64,000 nucleotides of DNA from Vibrio maritimus. Its GTDB lineage: Bacteria > Pseudomonadota > Gammaproteobacteria > Enterobacterales > Vibrionaceae. Below are positions 23,114 to 34,671 of the stretch, in pieces. Location: positions 1 to 64,000 of the forward strand of contig BBMT01000002.1 of NCBI GenBank assembly GCA_000755425.1. Direction: 5' to 3'. A program made the position numbers and the translations under genes. How positions within the stretch are numbered: position 1 is the stretch's first letter; every line of letters begins with the position of its first letter. Under the pieces are notes generated by a model, which had not been told where the DNA came from, ran no database searches, and worked only from the letters and a program-made list of their open reading frames with translations.

Positions 23114-23368
23114 GTGGATAGCACAAAAGTACAGGAACTATTACAAAACGCGTTGAACCTAGAAGAGCTTATCGTCAAAGGCGAAGGTAGCCACTATGAA
23201 GTCATCGCGGTAGATGCTCAATTTGAAGGCATGAGCCGAGTTAAAAAACAGCAGACGATTTACGCTCCGCTGATGGAATACATTCAGCGTAATGACATCC
23301 ACGCAGTATCAATTAAAGCCTATACTCCAGAAGAGTGGGCTCGTGATAAAAAGCTGATGTCTCTTTAA
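23114..23368 (+). CDS. ibaG: BolA-family iron-sulfur cluster regulator IbaG
   Basis: Short BolA-like protein (84 residues) that pairs with monothiol glutaredoxin in iron-sulfur metabolism. The [25 protein letters not shown] core with its conserved His is clear. The start is GTG, with AGGAG just upstream. It lies between mlaB and murA, the fixed gammaproteobacterial order. Confidence 0.92.
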   Translation: MDSTKVQELLQNALNLEELIVKGEGSHYEVIAVDAQFEGMSRVKKQQTIYAPLMEYIQRNDIHAVSIKAYTPEEWARDKKLMSL

Positions 23369-24643
<1,275 letters not shown>

Positions 24644-24662
24644 TAACATTTAAGATTCAATT

Positions 24663-24693
24663 AGCCGAAATCCAAGGGTTTCGGCTTTTTTTT
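24663..24693 (+). terminator. terminator of the mla-murA operon
   Basis: The 8-bp stem AGCCGAAA/TTTCGGCT is followed by seven T. Confidence 0.8.
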
Positions 24694-24715
24694 GAAGCCA
24701 TTGTCGGAGAACAAA

Positions 24716-25444
24716 ATGGTTGCTTTACTTCGCTGCATCGCAGTGGCTATCTTCGCCGTCGTGATGTTTGTATTTGGCTGCGGTTATTGTCTGCTCAGCC
24801 CAAGAAATCCAAAACATGTGTTTACCTTTGGCCGCTACTTTGGCGCTATGTCGAAGATCCTTGGCGTAAAACTCGATTTGCGACTTCCAGAAGACGCATA
24901 CAAACGTGGTCAACACATCTATATTGCCAACCATCAGAACAACTGGGATTTGTTTACTGTCTCTTCAGCGGTGACGCCAAACGTGGTGACGGTAGGTAAA
25001 AAAAGCCTACTGTGGATGCCGCTTTTTGGTCAGCTTTACTACCTAACAGGTAACATCTTGATTGACCGTGCTAACCGCAGCAAAGCGAAAGGTACGATCG
25101 ATCAAGTGGTGGATAGCATGAAGAAGAGTAACCTATCTGTATGGATGTTCCCTGAAGGTACTCGCTCTCGTGGTCGCGGTTTACTGCCATTCAAAACGGG
25201 TGCTTTCCATGCTGCTATTGGTGCAGAAGTGCCAATTATTCCAATCGTATGTAGTAGCACAGGTCATCTTAAGCTCAACAAGTGGGATAACGGGCATATC
25301 ATCGTTGAGATGTTGCCACCGGTCTCTATTGAAGGCTACGGTAAAGAAGACGTGCGTAAACTGGCGAACGTTTGCCGAGAGCAAATGGTGGAGAAGCTCG
25401 CGGAACTGGACGCCGAAGTCGCTGAGCTTAACGCAAAAAAATAA
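24716..25444 (+). CDS. plsC: 1-acyl-sn-glycerol-3-phosphate acyltransferase
   Basis: Makes phosphatidic acid from lysophosphatidic acid and acyl donor at the inner membrane. An N-terminal hydrophobic segment is followed by the catalytic HX4D motif in NHQNNWD and the substrate-binding FPEGTRSRGRG. The ATG at 24716 was chosen because GGAG lies eight bases ahead; a TTG 24 bases upstream falls in the murA terminator. 242 residues, intact. Confidence 0.92.
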   Translation: MVALLRCIAVAIFAVVMFVFGCGYCLLSPRNPKHVFTFGRYFGAMSKILGVKLDLRLPEDAYKRGQHIYIANHQNNWDLFTVSSAVTPNVVTVGKKSLLWMPLFGQLYYLTGNILIDRANRSKAKGTIDQVVDSMKKSNLSVWMFPEGTRSRGRGLLPFKTGAFHAAIGAEVPIIPIVCSSTGHLKLNKWDNGHIIVEMLPPVSIEGYGKEDVRKLANVCREQMVEKLAELDAEVAELNAKK

Positions 25445-25446
25445 TC

Positions 25447-25478
25447 AAAAAAGGGTTGCCAATGGCAACCCTTTTTCT
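25447..25478. terminator. bidirectional terminator between plsC and ridA
   Basis: The 13-bp perfect stem AAAAAGGGTTGCC/GGCAACCCTTTTT has a three-base loop and serves both convergent genes. Confidence 0.85.
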
Positions 25479-25493
25479 CTTCAACCGAAGCAA

Positions 25494-25883
25494 TTATTTG
25501 CGAACCGCGATTGCTTCAATTTCAATTTTCACATCTTTTGGAAGACGAGCAACTTCAACACAAGAGCGCGCTGGGTAGTTTGCTACATTGTGCTCATCGA
25601 AGAACTTGCCATATACCTCGTTCACAGTACCAAAGTCGTTAAGATCCTTAACGAACACTGTCATTTTAACGATGTCTGAAACCGTTAGGCCAGATGCTTC
25701 AACTACAGCTTTCACGTTGTCCAGAGACTGACGTGCTTGCTCAGAAATGTCGTCTGATACATCACCTGTTTGAGGGTTCACAGGGATTTGGCCTGAAGTC
25801 AGTACCATGTTGCCTAGATCAACACCTTGAACGTAAGGGCCAATTGCTGCTGGTGCAGACTCTGTATGAAGTACTTTTGTCAT
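25494..25883 (-). CDS. ridA: enamine/imine deaminase RidA
   Basis: YjgF/YER057c/UK114 family trimer that hydrolyses reactive enamines released by PLP enzymes such as threonine dehydratase. The signatures APAAIGPYVQGVDLG and the catalytic Arg in PARSCVEVARLPKDV are present. The start MTKVLHT matches the family; an ATG four codons upstream is possible. It lies downstream of pyrBI, as in E. coli. Confidence 0.93.
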   Translation of the reverse strand: MTKVLHTESAPAAIGPYVQGVDLGNMVLTSGQIPVNPQTGDVSDDISEQARQSLDNVKAVVEASGLTVSDIVKMTVFVKDLNDFGTVNEVYGKFFDEHNVANYPARSCVEVARLPKDVKIEIEAIAVRK

Positions 25884-25945
25884 CGTTTTATCCATTATGA
25901 TGGGATTAGTTAGAGCTTAAGACTGCCTCTAGCACAAATAAAAAT

Positions 25946-25982
25946 CAAGCCTACAACAATGAGAAATATTGTAGGCTTGAAT
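25946..25982 (-). terminator. terminator of pyrBI
   Basis: The 10-bp stem AAGCCTACAA/TTGTAGGCTT with a 12-base loop is followed on the minus strand by a T-rich run. It lies between pyrI and ridA. Confidence 0.75.
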
Positions 25983-26004
25983 GACTATTGACTTGAGATT
26001 GATT

Positions 26005-26465
26005 CTAGCGTTCGGTCACGATCTCACGAGAGTAAACTTTTTCGCAGTATTTGCACTTCAAACGGATGTCTTCGTGCTTTTCAAATACCTTGAAGCTACT
26101 GTCTACTGGCTCGTTGTGCGTGATGCAGTTGCTGTTCGGACACTCAAAAACACCAGTGATGGTTTCTGGTAGCTCTAACGCCAGCTTTTTACACACTTCG
26201 TAGTTTTCAATCTGGTTCACTGTGGCATGTGGTGCATACAATGCTAGCTTGTTCGCTTGCTCTTCCGTGATAAACACGTTTTCAATCTTTAGCAGATCTT
26301 TACTGCCTAGCGCTGATGAGGCAAGTTAAGGCCGATAGTCACGCGCTGCTTAGATTCATCCATCGCGAACAGCTTTAGCACCTTGATGCCAATGTTTGCT
26401 GGGATGTGGTCAATAACGGTGCCGTTTTTGATCGCTTCAACTTGCAATTGTGTTTCTTTAGCCAT
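26005..26465 (-). CDS. pyrI: aspartate carbamoyltransferase regulatory chain, frameshift
   Basis: Allosteric subunit of ATCase that binds CTP/UTP and ATP. The N-terminal nucleotide-binding domain starts [15 protein letters not shown], and the C-terminal zinc domain carries CPNSNC and CKYC, the four zinc-binding cysteines. The frame breaks near 26319; one restored T gives [14 protein letters not shown] and 153 residues. It is 12 bases after pyrB with a good AGGAGAG ribosome site. Confidence 0.95.
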
Positions 26466-26477
26466 GACAATCTCTCC

Positions 26478-27407
26478 TTAAAGTGCTTCGTTAAGAACAA
26501 GGGCAAGCAGTGCTTCACGAGCGTACACACCGTTTTCTGCTTGTTGGAAGTAATACGCGTACGGCGTTTTATCAACGTCTACGGTGATTTCATCCACACG
26601 TGGCAGCGGGTGTAGAACTTTAAGGTTGTCGCGTGCATCTTTCAGCGTTTCTGCAGACAGGATATACGCCGACTTAATATGTGCGTACTCAGATTCATCA
26701 AAACGCTCTTTCTGTACGCGAGTCATGTAAAGGATATCAAGTTCAGGCACGACACTGTCGATGTCCGTGTGCAGGCTATATTGAATACCGGCTTCTTCTA
26801 GCTCTTCACAGATGTAATCTGGCATCGCTAGCGCTTCTGGTGCGATAAAGAAGAAACGTACGTTGTCGAATTTTGCCAGCGCTTGGGTCAATGAATGAAC
26901 CGTGCGGCCGTATTTTAGGTCGCCCACAAACGCGACATTGATGTCATCTAGACGACCTTGCGTTTCATAAATAGAGTAAAGGTCAAGCAGGGTTTGTGTT
27001 GGGTGTTGATTTGCACCGTCTCCCGCATTGATAACCGGTACGCCGTTAGAGAACTCAGAAGCTAGACGCGCTGCGCCTTCTTGTGGATGACGCATGACGA
27101 AGGCATCAACGTAGGAAGAAATGACCTGTACAGAGTCTGCCAATGTCTCGCCTTTTTTCGCCAGTGAAGTGTTACCACCACTGTCAAAACCAATCACATC
27201 ACCGCCGATGCGTTGGATAGCCGTTTCGAAAGAAAGTCGGGTACGTGTCGATGGCTCGAAGAAACAACTTGCCACGACTTTATTCTTGATTAACTCAGGT
27301 TGAGGGTTGGATTTTAGATGCCCCGCGGTTTTCACAATGAGTTCTAGCTCCTCACGTGACAGTTCCGGAATCGAGATAATGTGCTTTTGATAGAGCGTAT
27401 TCGCCAT
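26478..27407 (-). CDS. pyrB: aspartate carbamoyltransferase catalytic chain
   Basis: Forms carbamoyl-aspartate, the committed step of pyrimidine synthesis. The carbamoyl-phosphate motif [11 protein letters not shown] and the [11 protein letters not shown] segment are present. 309 residues, intact, starting [10 protein letters not shown]. The open frame extends upstream through the attenuator hairpin, but that extension is leader sequence and not part of the enzyme. Confidence 0.96.
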   Translation of the reverse strand: MANTLYQKHIISIPELSREELELIVKTAGHLKSNPQPELIKNKVVASCFFEPSTRTRLSFETAIQRIGGDVIGFDSGGNTSLAKKGETLADSVQVISSYVDAFVMRHPQEGAARLASEFSNGVPVINAGDGANQHPTQTLLDLYSIYETQGRLDDINVAFVGDLKYGRTVHSLTQALAKFDNVRFFFIAPEALAMPDYICEELEEAGIQYSLHTDIDSVVPELDILYMTRVQKERFDESEYAHIKSAYILSAETLKDARDNLKVLHPLPRVDEITVDVDKTPYAYYFQQAENGVYAREALLALVLNEAL

Positions 27408-27452
27408 GTTTATCTTCCCTATAGTTACAACCAGACCAGATTTAACAGCCAT

Positions 27453-27478
27453 AAAAAAGCCCCCCATATTGGGAGGCT
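27453..27478 (-). terminator. pyrBI attenuator
   Basis: On the minus strand a GC-rich hairpin (AGCCTCCC, loop, GGGGGGCT) followed by six T lies 45 bases before the pyrB ATG. The leader peptide stop falls at the base of the hairpin, so ribosome position can decide hairpin formation. This is the arrangement of the UTP-sensitive pyrBI attenuator of E. coli; the mechanism here is inferred. Confidence 0.88.
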
Positions 27479-27564
27479 TAGAATTCGATAGGAAATAATA
27501 ACGGTGCGTGATAAGCAAATTGCTTACCGAGAGTGTGTAGTGATGTCAAACTCGCTTGCGCCAT
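27478..27564 (-). CDS. pyrL: pyrBI operon leader peptide
   Basis: A 28-codon reading frame starting [13 protein letters not shown] and ending LLFPIEF, whose TAA stop touches the upstream arm of the attenuator hairpin. It begins about 23 bases after the predicted transcription start. The last codons run through a T-rich stretch where polymerase could pause at low UTP. The sequence is unlike E. coli PyrL, but position and geometry match. It is too short for ordinary gene finders. Confidence 0.7.
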   Translation of the reverse strand: MAQASLTSLHTLGKQFAYHAPLLFPIEF

Positions 27565-27592
27565 TAATCGTTCCCCAGACAAATTGCCGAGA

Positions 27593-27620
27593 ATTATACG
27601 CCCAAAATTTGCGAGCGCAA
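27593..27620 (-). promoter_or_regulatory. promoter of pyrL-pyrBI
   Basis: On the minus strand a perfect TATAAT -10 (27593-27598) and a TTGCGC -35 (27615-27620) are separated by 16 bases, placing the start of transcription just before the pyrL ATG. Confidence 0.7.
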
Positions 27621-27662
27621 GCGATTACATCAAACATTTAGCGTCAATTATTGCCAACTTTG

Positions 27663-28666
<1,004 letters not shown>

Positions 28667-28699
28667 GGTCCGTACCTCTGTGTTAGTTGTTGATTCTAT

Positions 28700-28740
28700 T
28701 TATACATACAAATTCTTATTTTGTGAATAATTATTTCATA
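28700..28740. promoter_or_regulatory. candidate ArgR operator upstream of argF
   Basis: The stretch TGAATAATTATTTCA (28724-28738) resembles half-sites TGAAT and ATTCA of the ARG box consensus with one extra base, and an AT-rich TACATACAAATTCTTATT stretch follows as a weaker second box toward argF. Paired ARG boxes before arg genes are normal in enterics and vibrios. The match is imperfect. Confidence 0.5.
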
Positions 28741-28747
28741 TAGGTGT

Positions 28748-28775
28748 AAAAAAGCCCCTTATTTGGGGCTTTTGT
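28748..28775 (-). terminator. terminator after arcA
   Basis: The AAAAGCCCC/GGGGCTTTT stem with a six-base loop is followed by six T on the minus strand. It lies between arcA and argF, so argF probably has its own promoter. Confidence 0.8.
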
Positions 28776-28787
28776 AAATAGTTATGT

Positions 28788-30007
28788 TTAAATGCCATCA
28801 CGCTCTATTGGGCAACTCATACAGCGGGCGCCGCCACGACCTCGACCGAGTTCGTTGCCCGGAATGGTCAACACTTGAATACCGGCTTTGTCGTATTTCT
28901 CATTAGTGTACACGTTGCGCTCATAGCCAATGACAACACCCGGTTTAACGGTAAGCACATTATTAGCATCATTCCATTGCTCTCGCTCAGCTTCATAGTT
29001 GTCGCCACCTGTGGTGATGATCTTCAACTGATCCACATCCAGTGCGCTTTCAAGAGCCTTCAGATAGTTTGGTAGCTTCTCAACCTGCATTTGACCGTTA
29101 TTCGATGGCGTTAAACGCCAGGTATCGAGTTTGTCATTGATGATTTCTGGATAGACTGAGAAGGTATCGACATCCATGTGGGTCATGACCGTATCTAGGT
29201 GCATGCATGAGCGATGCTTAGGTAGGTCGATAGCAATGACTTGGCTGGCTTGCCTGATTTAAACAAGCTAGCTGCCAGATTTTCCACTCCTTGAGGCGTT
29301 GTACGCTCAGAGATGCCAATAAGCACTGCACCTTTACCAATGACCAGAACATCACCGCCTTCGATATTGGCATTGTCGTAGTGCAGATCTTCATCGCCAA
29401 AGTATTTAATGAAGTCTTGGCCTGCAAATGTAGGGTGCCAGCGGTAGATAGCACGGAGGTGATTGGTCTCGCGCTGACGAGCCGGTTTCATCATTGGGTT
29501 TAACGAGACGCCGCCATACACCCAGCAAGAGGTATCGCGGGTGAAGAGATGGTTAGGCAAAGGCTCAATAACAAAGTCGAGCGGCCTACTCATCTTTTGC
29601 AATATCGATGGTGTTTTGATTGGTAGCTCAGAGTAGGCGAGGCCACCGAGCAACACGGTCGCTAAATGCTCGTTATCCATTTGCGCTAAGTATTGACGCA
29701 GCTCGCTGGCAAAAATTGGTCCATAGCGAAAATCGGAGATTTGCGTATCGAGTAACCAGGCTCTGGCATCGTCTACTGCGAGGGTTTCTACTAGCAAGTC
29801 ATGAAGCAACAAAACCTCGACGTCTTGACTGCGCAGTGTGCTTGCAAAAGCATCGTGCTCTTCGCCAGCCGCTTCTACTGCCAGTACGTCATCGAACAAC
29901 AGCTCATGACAGTTAGATGGGGTGAGGTGGGTTAGGGCTCTTTCTGGACGGTTTAGCAAAACGCGTCGTAATTGACCGACTTCCGAGCCGACATACAACT
30001 TACTCAT
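28788..30007 (-). CDS. arcA: arginine deiminase, frameshift
   Basis: Hydrolyses arginine to citrulline and ammonia, the first step of fermentative arginine use. This is the ADI enzyme, not the ArcA response regulator. Guanidino-binding segments [12 protein letters not shown] and EGGDVLVIG are present, and the catalytic Cys lies in GGARCMSCP near the C-terminus. The frame breaks near 29240; one restored base gives the join before [14 protein letters not shown] and 406 residues, the standard length. No arcB-arcC-arcD set surrounds it here; argF next door may supply the ornithine transcarbamylase. Confidence 0.94.
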
Positions 30008-30569
30008 TACGATTCCTTTCAGCTTGATCTGCCGCTATTTATGACAAGCTTGTTATCAAGATGCAAGTTTAATGGCCAGTAAATATTACTGTACAAGGAT
30101 TCTATTGCAGTTAATTTGATTGATTGATGGATTCTATACAGACAAAGATGGCGGTATTTGGGCTATTCACATGGGAGGATGAATGCTTGGATATGCAGCG
30201 TTTTATGCTCAGTAGCTCTCCGTGTTCATGTTTTTATTTTGAATAAAAAACCACTTTTTGGCGGGTTTGTTATTGATTAATGAATAAAACGAAAATCTGG
30301 ACTGTGGTTGATTGGCAGGCGGATATGCATGCTTTATCTATAACTTTGCGGTGATCTGAGTTGAGTTTAATGCTCATCACCAATGCACCTAAAAAGAGGG
30401 AAGCCTTTAGTCATTAAAATGTTAAATTTATGTATATGTGATCTTGATCATACTTTGCGCTCAATGCGATTTCAAAAAATAGTCAGCAAAGATCTCGTTT
30501 TGATCTTTCGATCTCCGGCGACTTCTCGTATTATTCATGCCGTTAACCTATTTATAGCTGGAGCACTTT
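30008..30569. other. 562-base divergent intergenic region, arcA / rraB
   Basis: No convincing gene. It holds two TGAATAAAA half ARG-box sequences (30240-30249 and 30281-30289), a perfect palindrome ACAAGCTTGT next to the arcA start (30044-30053), and a CRP-like site near the rraB end. AT-rich and probably regulatory for arcA. Confidence 0.5.
30437..30452. promoter_or_regulatory. CRP-like site between arcA and rraB
   Basis: TGTGATCTTGATCATA matches the left half TGTGA and the spacing of the CRP consensus, with TCATA in place of TCACA. It is 118 bases before rraB and about 430 before arcA. Which gene it serves, if any, is inference. Confidence 0.4.
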
Positions 30570-30983
30570 ATGTCTCAACAAGATGAGTATATGTCCGTTG
30601 AAGAACTGATCGAATTTCAAAAGGAAGAAACTCGCGATATCATTCAAGCACTAATTGAAGATGGAAGTGATCCAGAAGCACTTTACGAGATCGAACACCA
30701 CCTGTTCGCAGAAGACTTTGATCGTCTAGAGAAAGCAGTCGTTGAAGCGTTCAAGATGGGCTTCGAGGTGCTGGAAGCAGAAGAAACTGAAGACGAAGAT
30801 GGCAATAAGCTACTTTGTTGTGATGCGACAATGGAATCAACACTTAACGCTGAGCAAATTGATGCTCAAGTAGAGAAGTTGGTTCACCTAGCAGAGAAAT
30901 ACGACATCATCTACGATGGCTGGGGTACATACTATGAAGGCGAAGACGCGCTTTACCCTGAAGAAGATGATGAAGACGAATAA
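30570..30983 (+). CDS. rraB: ribonuclease E inhibitor RraB
   Basis: Acidic protein that binds the C-terminal half of RNase E and modulates mRNA decay. 137 residues, with a very acidic C-terminus (EEDDEDE). The family start [20 protein letters not shown] is typical. Intact, with AGCTGGAGC upstream and a terminator after. Confidence 0.92.
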   Translation: MSQQDEYMSVEELIEFQKEETRDIIQALIEDGSDPEALYEIEHHLFAEDFDRLEKAVVEAFKMGFEVLEAEETEDEDGNKLLCCDATMESTLNAEQIDAQVEKLVHLAEKYDIIYDGWGTYYEGEDALYPEEDDEDE

Positions 30984-30993
30984 GGCTTGATGG

Positions 30994-31020
30994 AAAGGTC
31001 AGCTCCGCTGACCTTTTTTG
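30994..31020 (+). terminator. terminator of rraB
   Basis: The 8-bp stem AAGGTCAG/CTGACCTT with a five-base loop is followed by six T. Confidence 0.85.
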
Positions 31021-31087
31021 ATCTTGCTATCTTTCCAAATACGATTTGATTATACTTCGCCTAACATGATCTAGGTCAATATAATCA

Positions 31088-31887
31088 ATGAAGATGAATC
31101 TCGCCGGTCTTTGGCAACTCTCCCCCCTAACTGATCTTTCCATCCCTCAAGATGATCTGACGTTTCCAGGTGCACTGAGCCAAGTACTTCCAGCAACCCT
31201 GTCTGAACAAGCGATTCGCGAGCAAGAGTGGCACTTAATGCACGACTTTGAGCTCACGGAGGCTCAGTTGGCGAACCCGGCGGTGGATTTGGTTATTGGC
31301 GGCGTTGATTATTATGCAGAGGTGCGTATCAACGGGCGTGCGGTCATTGATTGTGATGGCAGTGAGACAACTTATCGCAAAGAGATTCGGCTCATCTTCA
31401 ACAAGGTCCAAATCGAGTCGAAATCCTGTTTCTCGAATTTGATGAAGATGACTTACTTGTTGATATGGATAACGCGCCAACATGTTCACTTGCACAAGAA
31501 AAGCCTCGAACTGATGAGCGTATGGGCGTTTGGCAAATGCCTTATCTGCAGTTCATTCCTCACGTGCGCCTTGAGCATGTGGCGATGGAGCAGATCTGGC
31601 ACCATGGTGGTGGTTGCGAGTTCAAAGTCGACTTACATTATCAAACGTTTCGTGCTGGCCTTGTCTCTGCGTCGGTCAAATTTGATGGAATGACTTACTT
31701 TTTGCCGATAGACGTTCGCGCTAACCAAGCCTCCGCACTGTTTCAGATAGAAGCACCTAAATACGCAGACCCAGAACGCCCGAATAAAGAGGATCTCTAC
31801 AATCTAGTAGTAGAACTCGATGGCCAACTACAAGAGTTCGACGTCGCACTCAGCCAACAACTCTGCGTCACCCACGTAGCTCTCTAA
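31088..31887 (+). CDS. GH2-type sugar-binding/Ig-like protein without catalytic domain, frameshift
   Basis: Resembles the first two domains of family 2 glycoside hydrolases (beta-mannosidase type). Residues about 1-120 look like the jellyroll sugar-binding domain (GGVDYYAEVRINGRAV, then LQQGPNRVEILF). The second half looks like the Ig-like domain (GVWQMPYLQF at its start, FQIEAPKYADPERPN near its end). The TIM barrel with the catalytic glutamates is absent, and only 80 bases remain before mutS. No signal peptide is seen. The frame breaks near 31389 (GGG read as GG); restored length is 266. Function unknown; a carbohydrate-binding role is a guess from the fold. Confidence 0.5.
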
Positions 31888-31915
31888 TAACAAGGCGATG
31901 CGCAGCGAGCCAGTT

Positions 31916-31952
31916 GTTCCTCCCCTTTATAAGGGGAGGCTAGGAGGGGTAA
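31916..31952. repeat. REP-like extragenic palindrome
   Basis: CCTCCCC-TTTATAA-GGGGAGG is a perfect short palindrome, followed by GCTAGGAGGGG. Sequences of this form recur between genes in many proteobacterial genomes. It sits between two convergent genes and could also help end transcription, though no T run follows. Copy number elsewhere cannot be seen here. Confidence 0.5.
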
Positions 31953-31968
31953 TCTCTTGATCTTAATC

Positions 31969-34535
31969 CTAAAGCAACTGCTTCAACCGATACAACTCTT
32001 CCAACGCCTGACGAGGCGTCAAATCATCCGGATTAATCTGCGCCAACGCTTCTTCCACTTCACTCGGCTCCGGAATCAAGCTCAACTGATTCGCAATATC
32101 CACCTGCGGCGATTCTGCTCGCGCAGGGTTTTGACCAATCTGCTCAAGCTGCGTTAGTTTTTGGCGCGCGTTTTTAATCACCGCTTTTGGCACACCAGCA
32201 AGACCCGCAACGGCAAGGCCATAGGACTTGCTTGCCGCGCCTTCTTGAACCGCATGCATAAACGCAATCGAGTCACCATGCTCCACCGCATCCAAATGAA
32301 CATTGGCGAGGTTGGGCAACTGGTTAGGCATCTCGGTGAGCTCAAAATAGTGTGTTGCGAATAGAGTCATCGCGCCAACCTTAGTCGCTAACCATTCTGC
32401 ACTTGCCCAAGCGAGTGACAAGCCATCGTAGGTACTGGTGCCGCGGCCAATCTCATCCATCAGAACTAAGCTGTTTTGAGTCGCGTTATGTAAGATATTG
32501 GCGGTTTCTGTCATCTCGACCATGAAGGTTGAGCGACCAGAGGCAAGATCATCAGAGGCGCCAATGCGAGTAAAGATACGATCCAATGAACCGATCTCAG
32601 CAGACTCGGCAGGCACGTAACAACCGATGTGCGCCATGAGCGCAATAAGTGCGGTTTGGCGCATATAGGTCGATTTACCACCCATGTTTGGACCGGTAAC
32701 GATCAGCATCTTACGTTCTGGGTTGAGCGCTATTGGGTTGGCAATAAACGGCTCATCCATCACCTGTTCAACCACTGGGTGACGGCCTGATTGAATCTGA
32801 ATGCCTGCTTTCTCGGTTAATGTTGGTCGGCAGTAATCTAAGCTTTCTGCGCGCTCAGCTAAGTTTTGCAGTACATCGAGCTGGGATAAAGCGGACGCTA
32901 GGTTTTGAAGTTGCTCTAGGTTTGGCAGTAGCAAATCAAACAGCTCTTCCCATAGCTTTTTCTCTATGGCGAGTGCTTTTGATTTTGAGTTCAATACTTT
33001 ATCTTCGTGCTCTTTAAGCTCTGGGATAATGTAGCGCTCGGCATTTTTCAACGTTTGACGACGAACGTAATGCGGCGGCACAAGGTGGCTCTGACCACGG
33101 CTCACCTGAATGTAGAAGCCGTGAACATTGTTGTAGCCAACCTTCAGGGTGTCGATGCCGTGACGGTCACGCTCATCATGTTCAAGCTTGTCTAGGTAGG
33201 CCGTTGCGCCATTGGCAAGGTCTCGCCATTCATCTAGCTCTGCATTGTAACCATCGGCAATCACACCGCCATCTCGAATCACAACCGGAGGGTTGTCTTT
33301 AATGGCGCGCTCAAGTAGCTCTGCCATTGAGTCCATTGGTGCAGAGAATTCGGCGAGCTGCTTGAGGTACGGATGTGCCACCGTATCTAGGCTAAGTGCG
33401 AGCTCAGGTAACTGCTGGAGTGCGCTACGCAGACGTGCCATGTCACGCGGCCTTGCCGAGCGTAGTGCCAATCTTGCTAGGATACGTTCAATATCGCCGA
33501 TCTGTTTGAGCGTTGGCGCTAGCTCTGTGTAAAGGGCGTCTAGCTTGATTTCAGAGATAGCATCTAGCGGTAGTTCAGCGTTTTTTGGCAGCGCATTGGC
33601 TGGTGGATCCAGCGCTTAAGCATACGGCTACCCATGGCCGTTGCAGTATGATCGAGCACTTCAGCGAGTGTATTGTCATGACCGCCAGAGAGATTTTGCG
33701 TGAGCTCTAAATTGCGTCTTGTTGCAGCATCAAGGATCACAGATTGATCTTGGCTGTCCAAAGTCAGCGAGCGAATGTGAGGCAAAGCGGTTCTTTGGGT
33801 GTCTTTGACGTATTGGATCAAACAGCCTGCGGCGCAAAGCCCAAGTTCACACTGCTCAACACCAAAGCCTACTAGATCTTTGGTGCCAAATTGTTGGTTC
33901 AACTGCTGCCTTGCAGTATCGATTTCAAATTCCCAAACCGGACGGCGGCGATTGCCATTGCGATTGGCCATAATGCCAACCGGTTCAAAGTCTTCAGGGA
34001 ATAGAAGTTCTTTTGGTGCCGTGCGTTGCAACTCCGCCAACATCGCTTCTTCACTACGAGGTTCACAAAGTTGAAAACGACCAGAGGTAATGTCTAGAGT
34101 GGCATAGCCAAATTTACCGTTTTGGTGGTAGATTGCGGCAATCAGGTTATCGAGTCGTTCTGATAGTAGAGCCTCGTCAGAGACGGTACCCGGTGTGACG
34201 ATACGAACAACTTTTCTTTCTACTGGCCCTTTGCTGGTCGCCGGATCGCCAACTTGTTCGCAAATCGCGACCGACTCACCAAGCTGCACCAGTTTGGCAA
34301 GATAACCTTCGACAGCGTGAAAAGGGACACCCGCCATTGGAATGGGTTCACCCGCAGAAGCACCACGCTTGGTTAGCGAGATATCAAGCAATTGTGATGC
34401 GCGTTTGGCGTCATCGTAAAACAGCTCGTAAAAGTCGCCCATGCGATAAAACAGCAAAATATCTGGGTTTTCGGCTTTTAGCTTCAGATACTGCTGCATC
34501 ATTGGTGTGTGTTTTTGTTCCGCTTTCACTGTCAC
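31969..34535 (-). CDS. mutS: DNA mismatch repair protein MutS, frameshift
   Basis: Recognises mismatches and starts repair with MutL. The N-terminal mismatch-binding domain has the Phe-x-Glu motif in [11 protein letters not shown], followed by connector, lever, clamp, and ATPase domain with Walker [10 protein letters not shown] and [11 protein letters not shown]. An A run read one short near 33583 breaks the frame after HQPMRCQK; restored it continues [15 protein letters not shown]. 855 residues. A real loss would give a mutator strain, but the pattern matches all the other breaks. Confidence 0.95.
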
Positions 34536-34671
34536 TTCTTTGCTACTGGTTTTCGTTGCCGCCTAGGATACGTGAAAGCAGCGAGAGCGAAAAGGGCAGA
34601 GTCTTTAATGATGCTCGTTAACATGATGTCACGTCACAGTTAGCCTCAGTTTGAGGCGAGGAGTAGGGGAA

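Noticed and set aside
27408-27518. N-terminal extension of pyrB by 37 codons
   Set aside because: It runs through the attenuator hairpin and is leader sequence; PyrB proteins begin at [10 protein letters not shown].
30383-30586. Small reading frame upstream of rraB
   Set aside because: It overlaps the rraB start, lacks a ribosome site and has no recognisable features.
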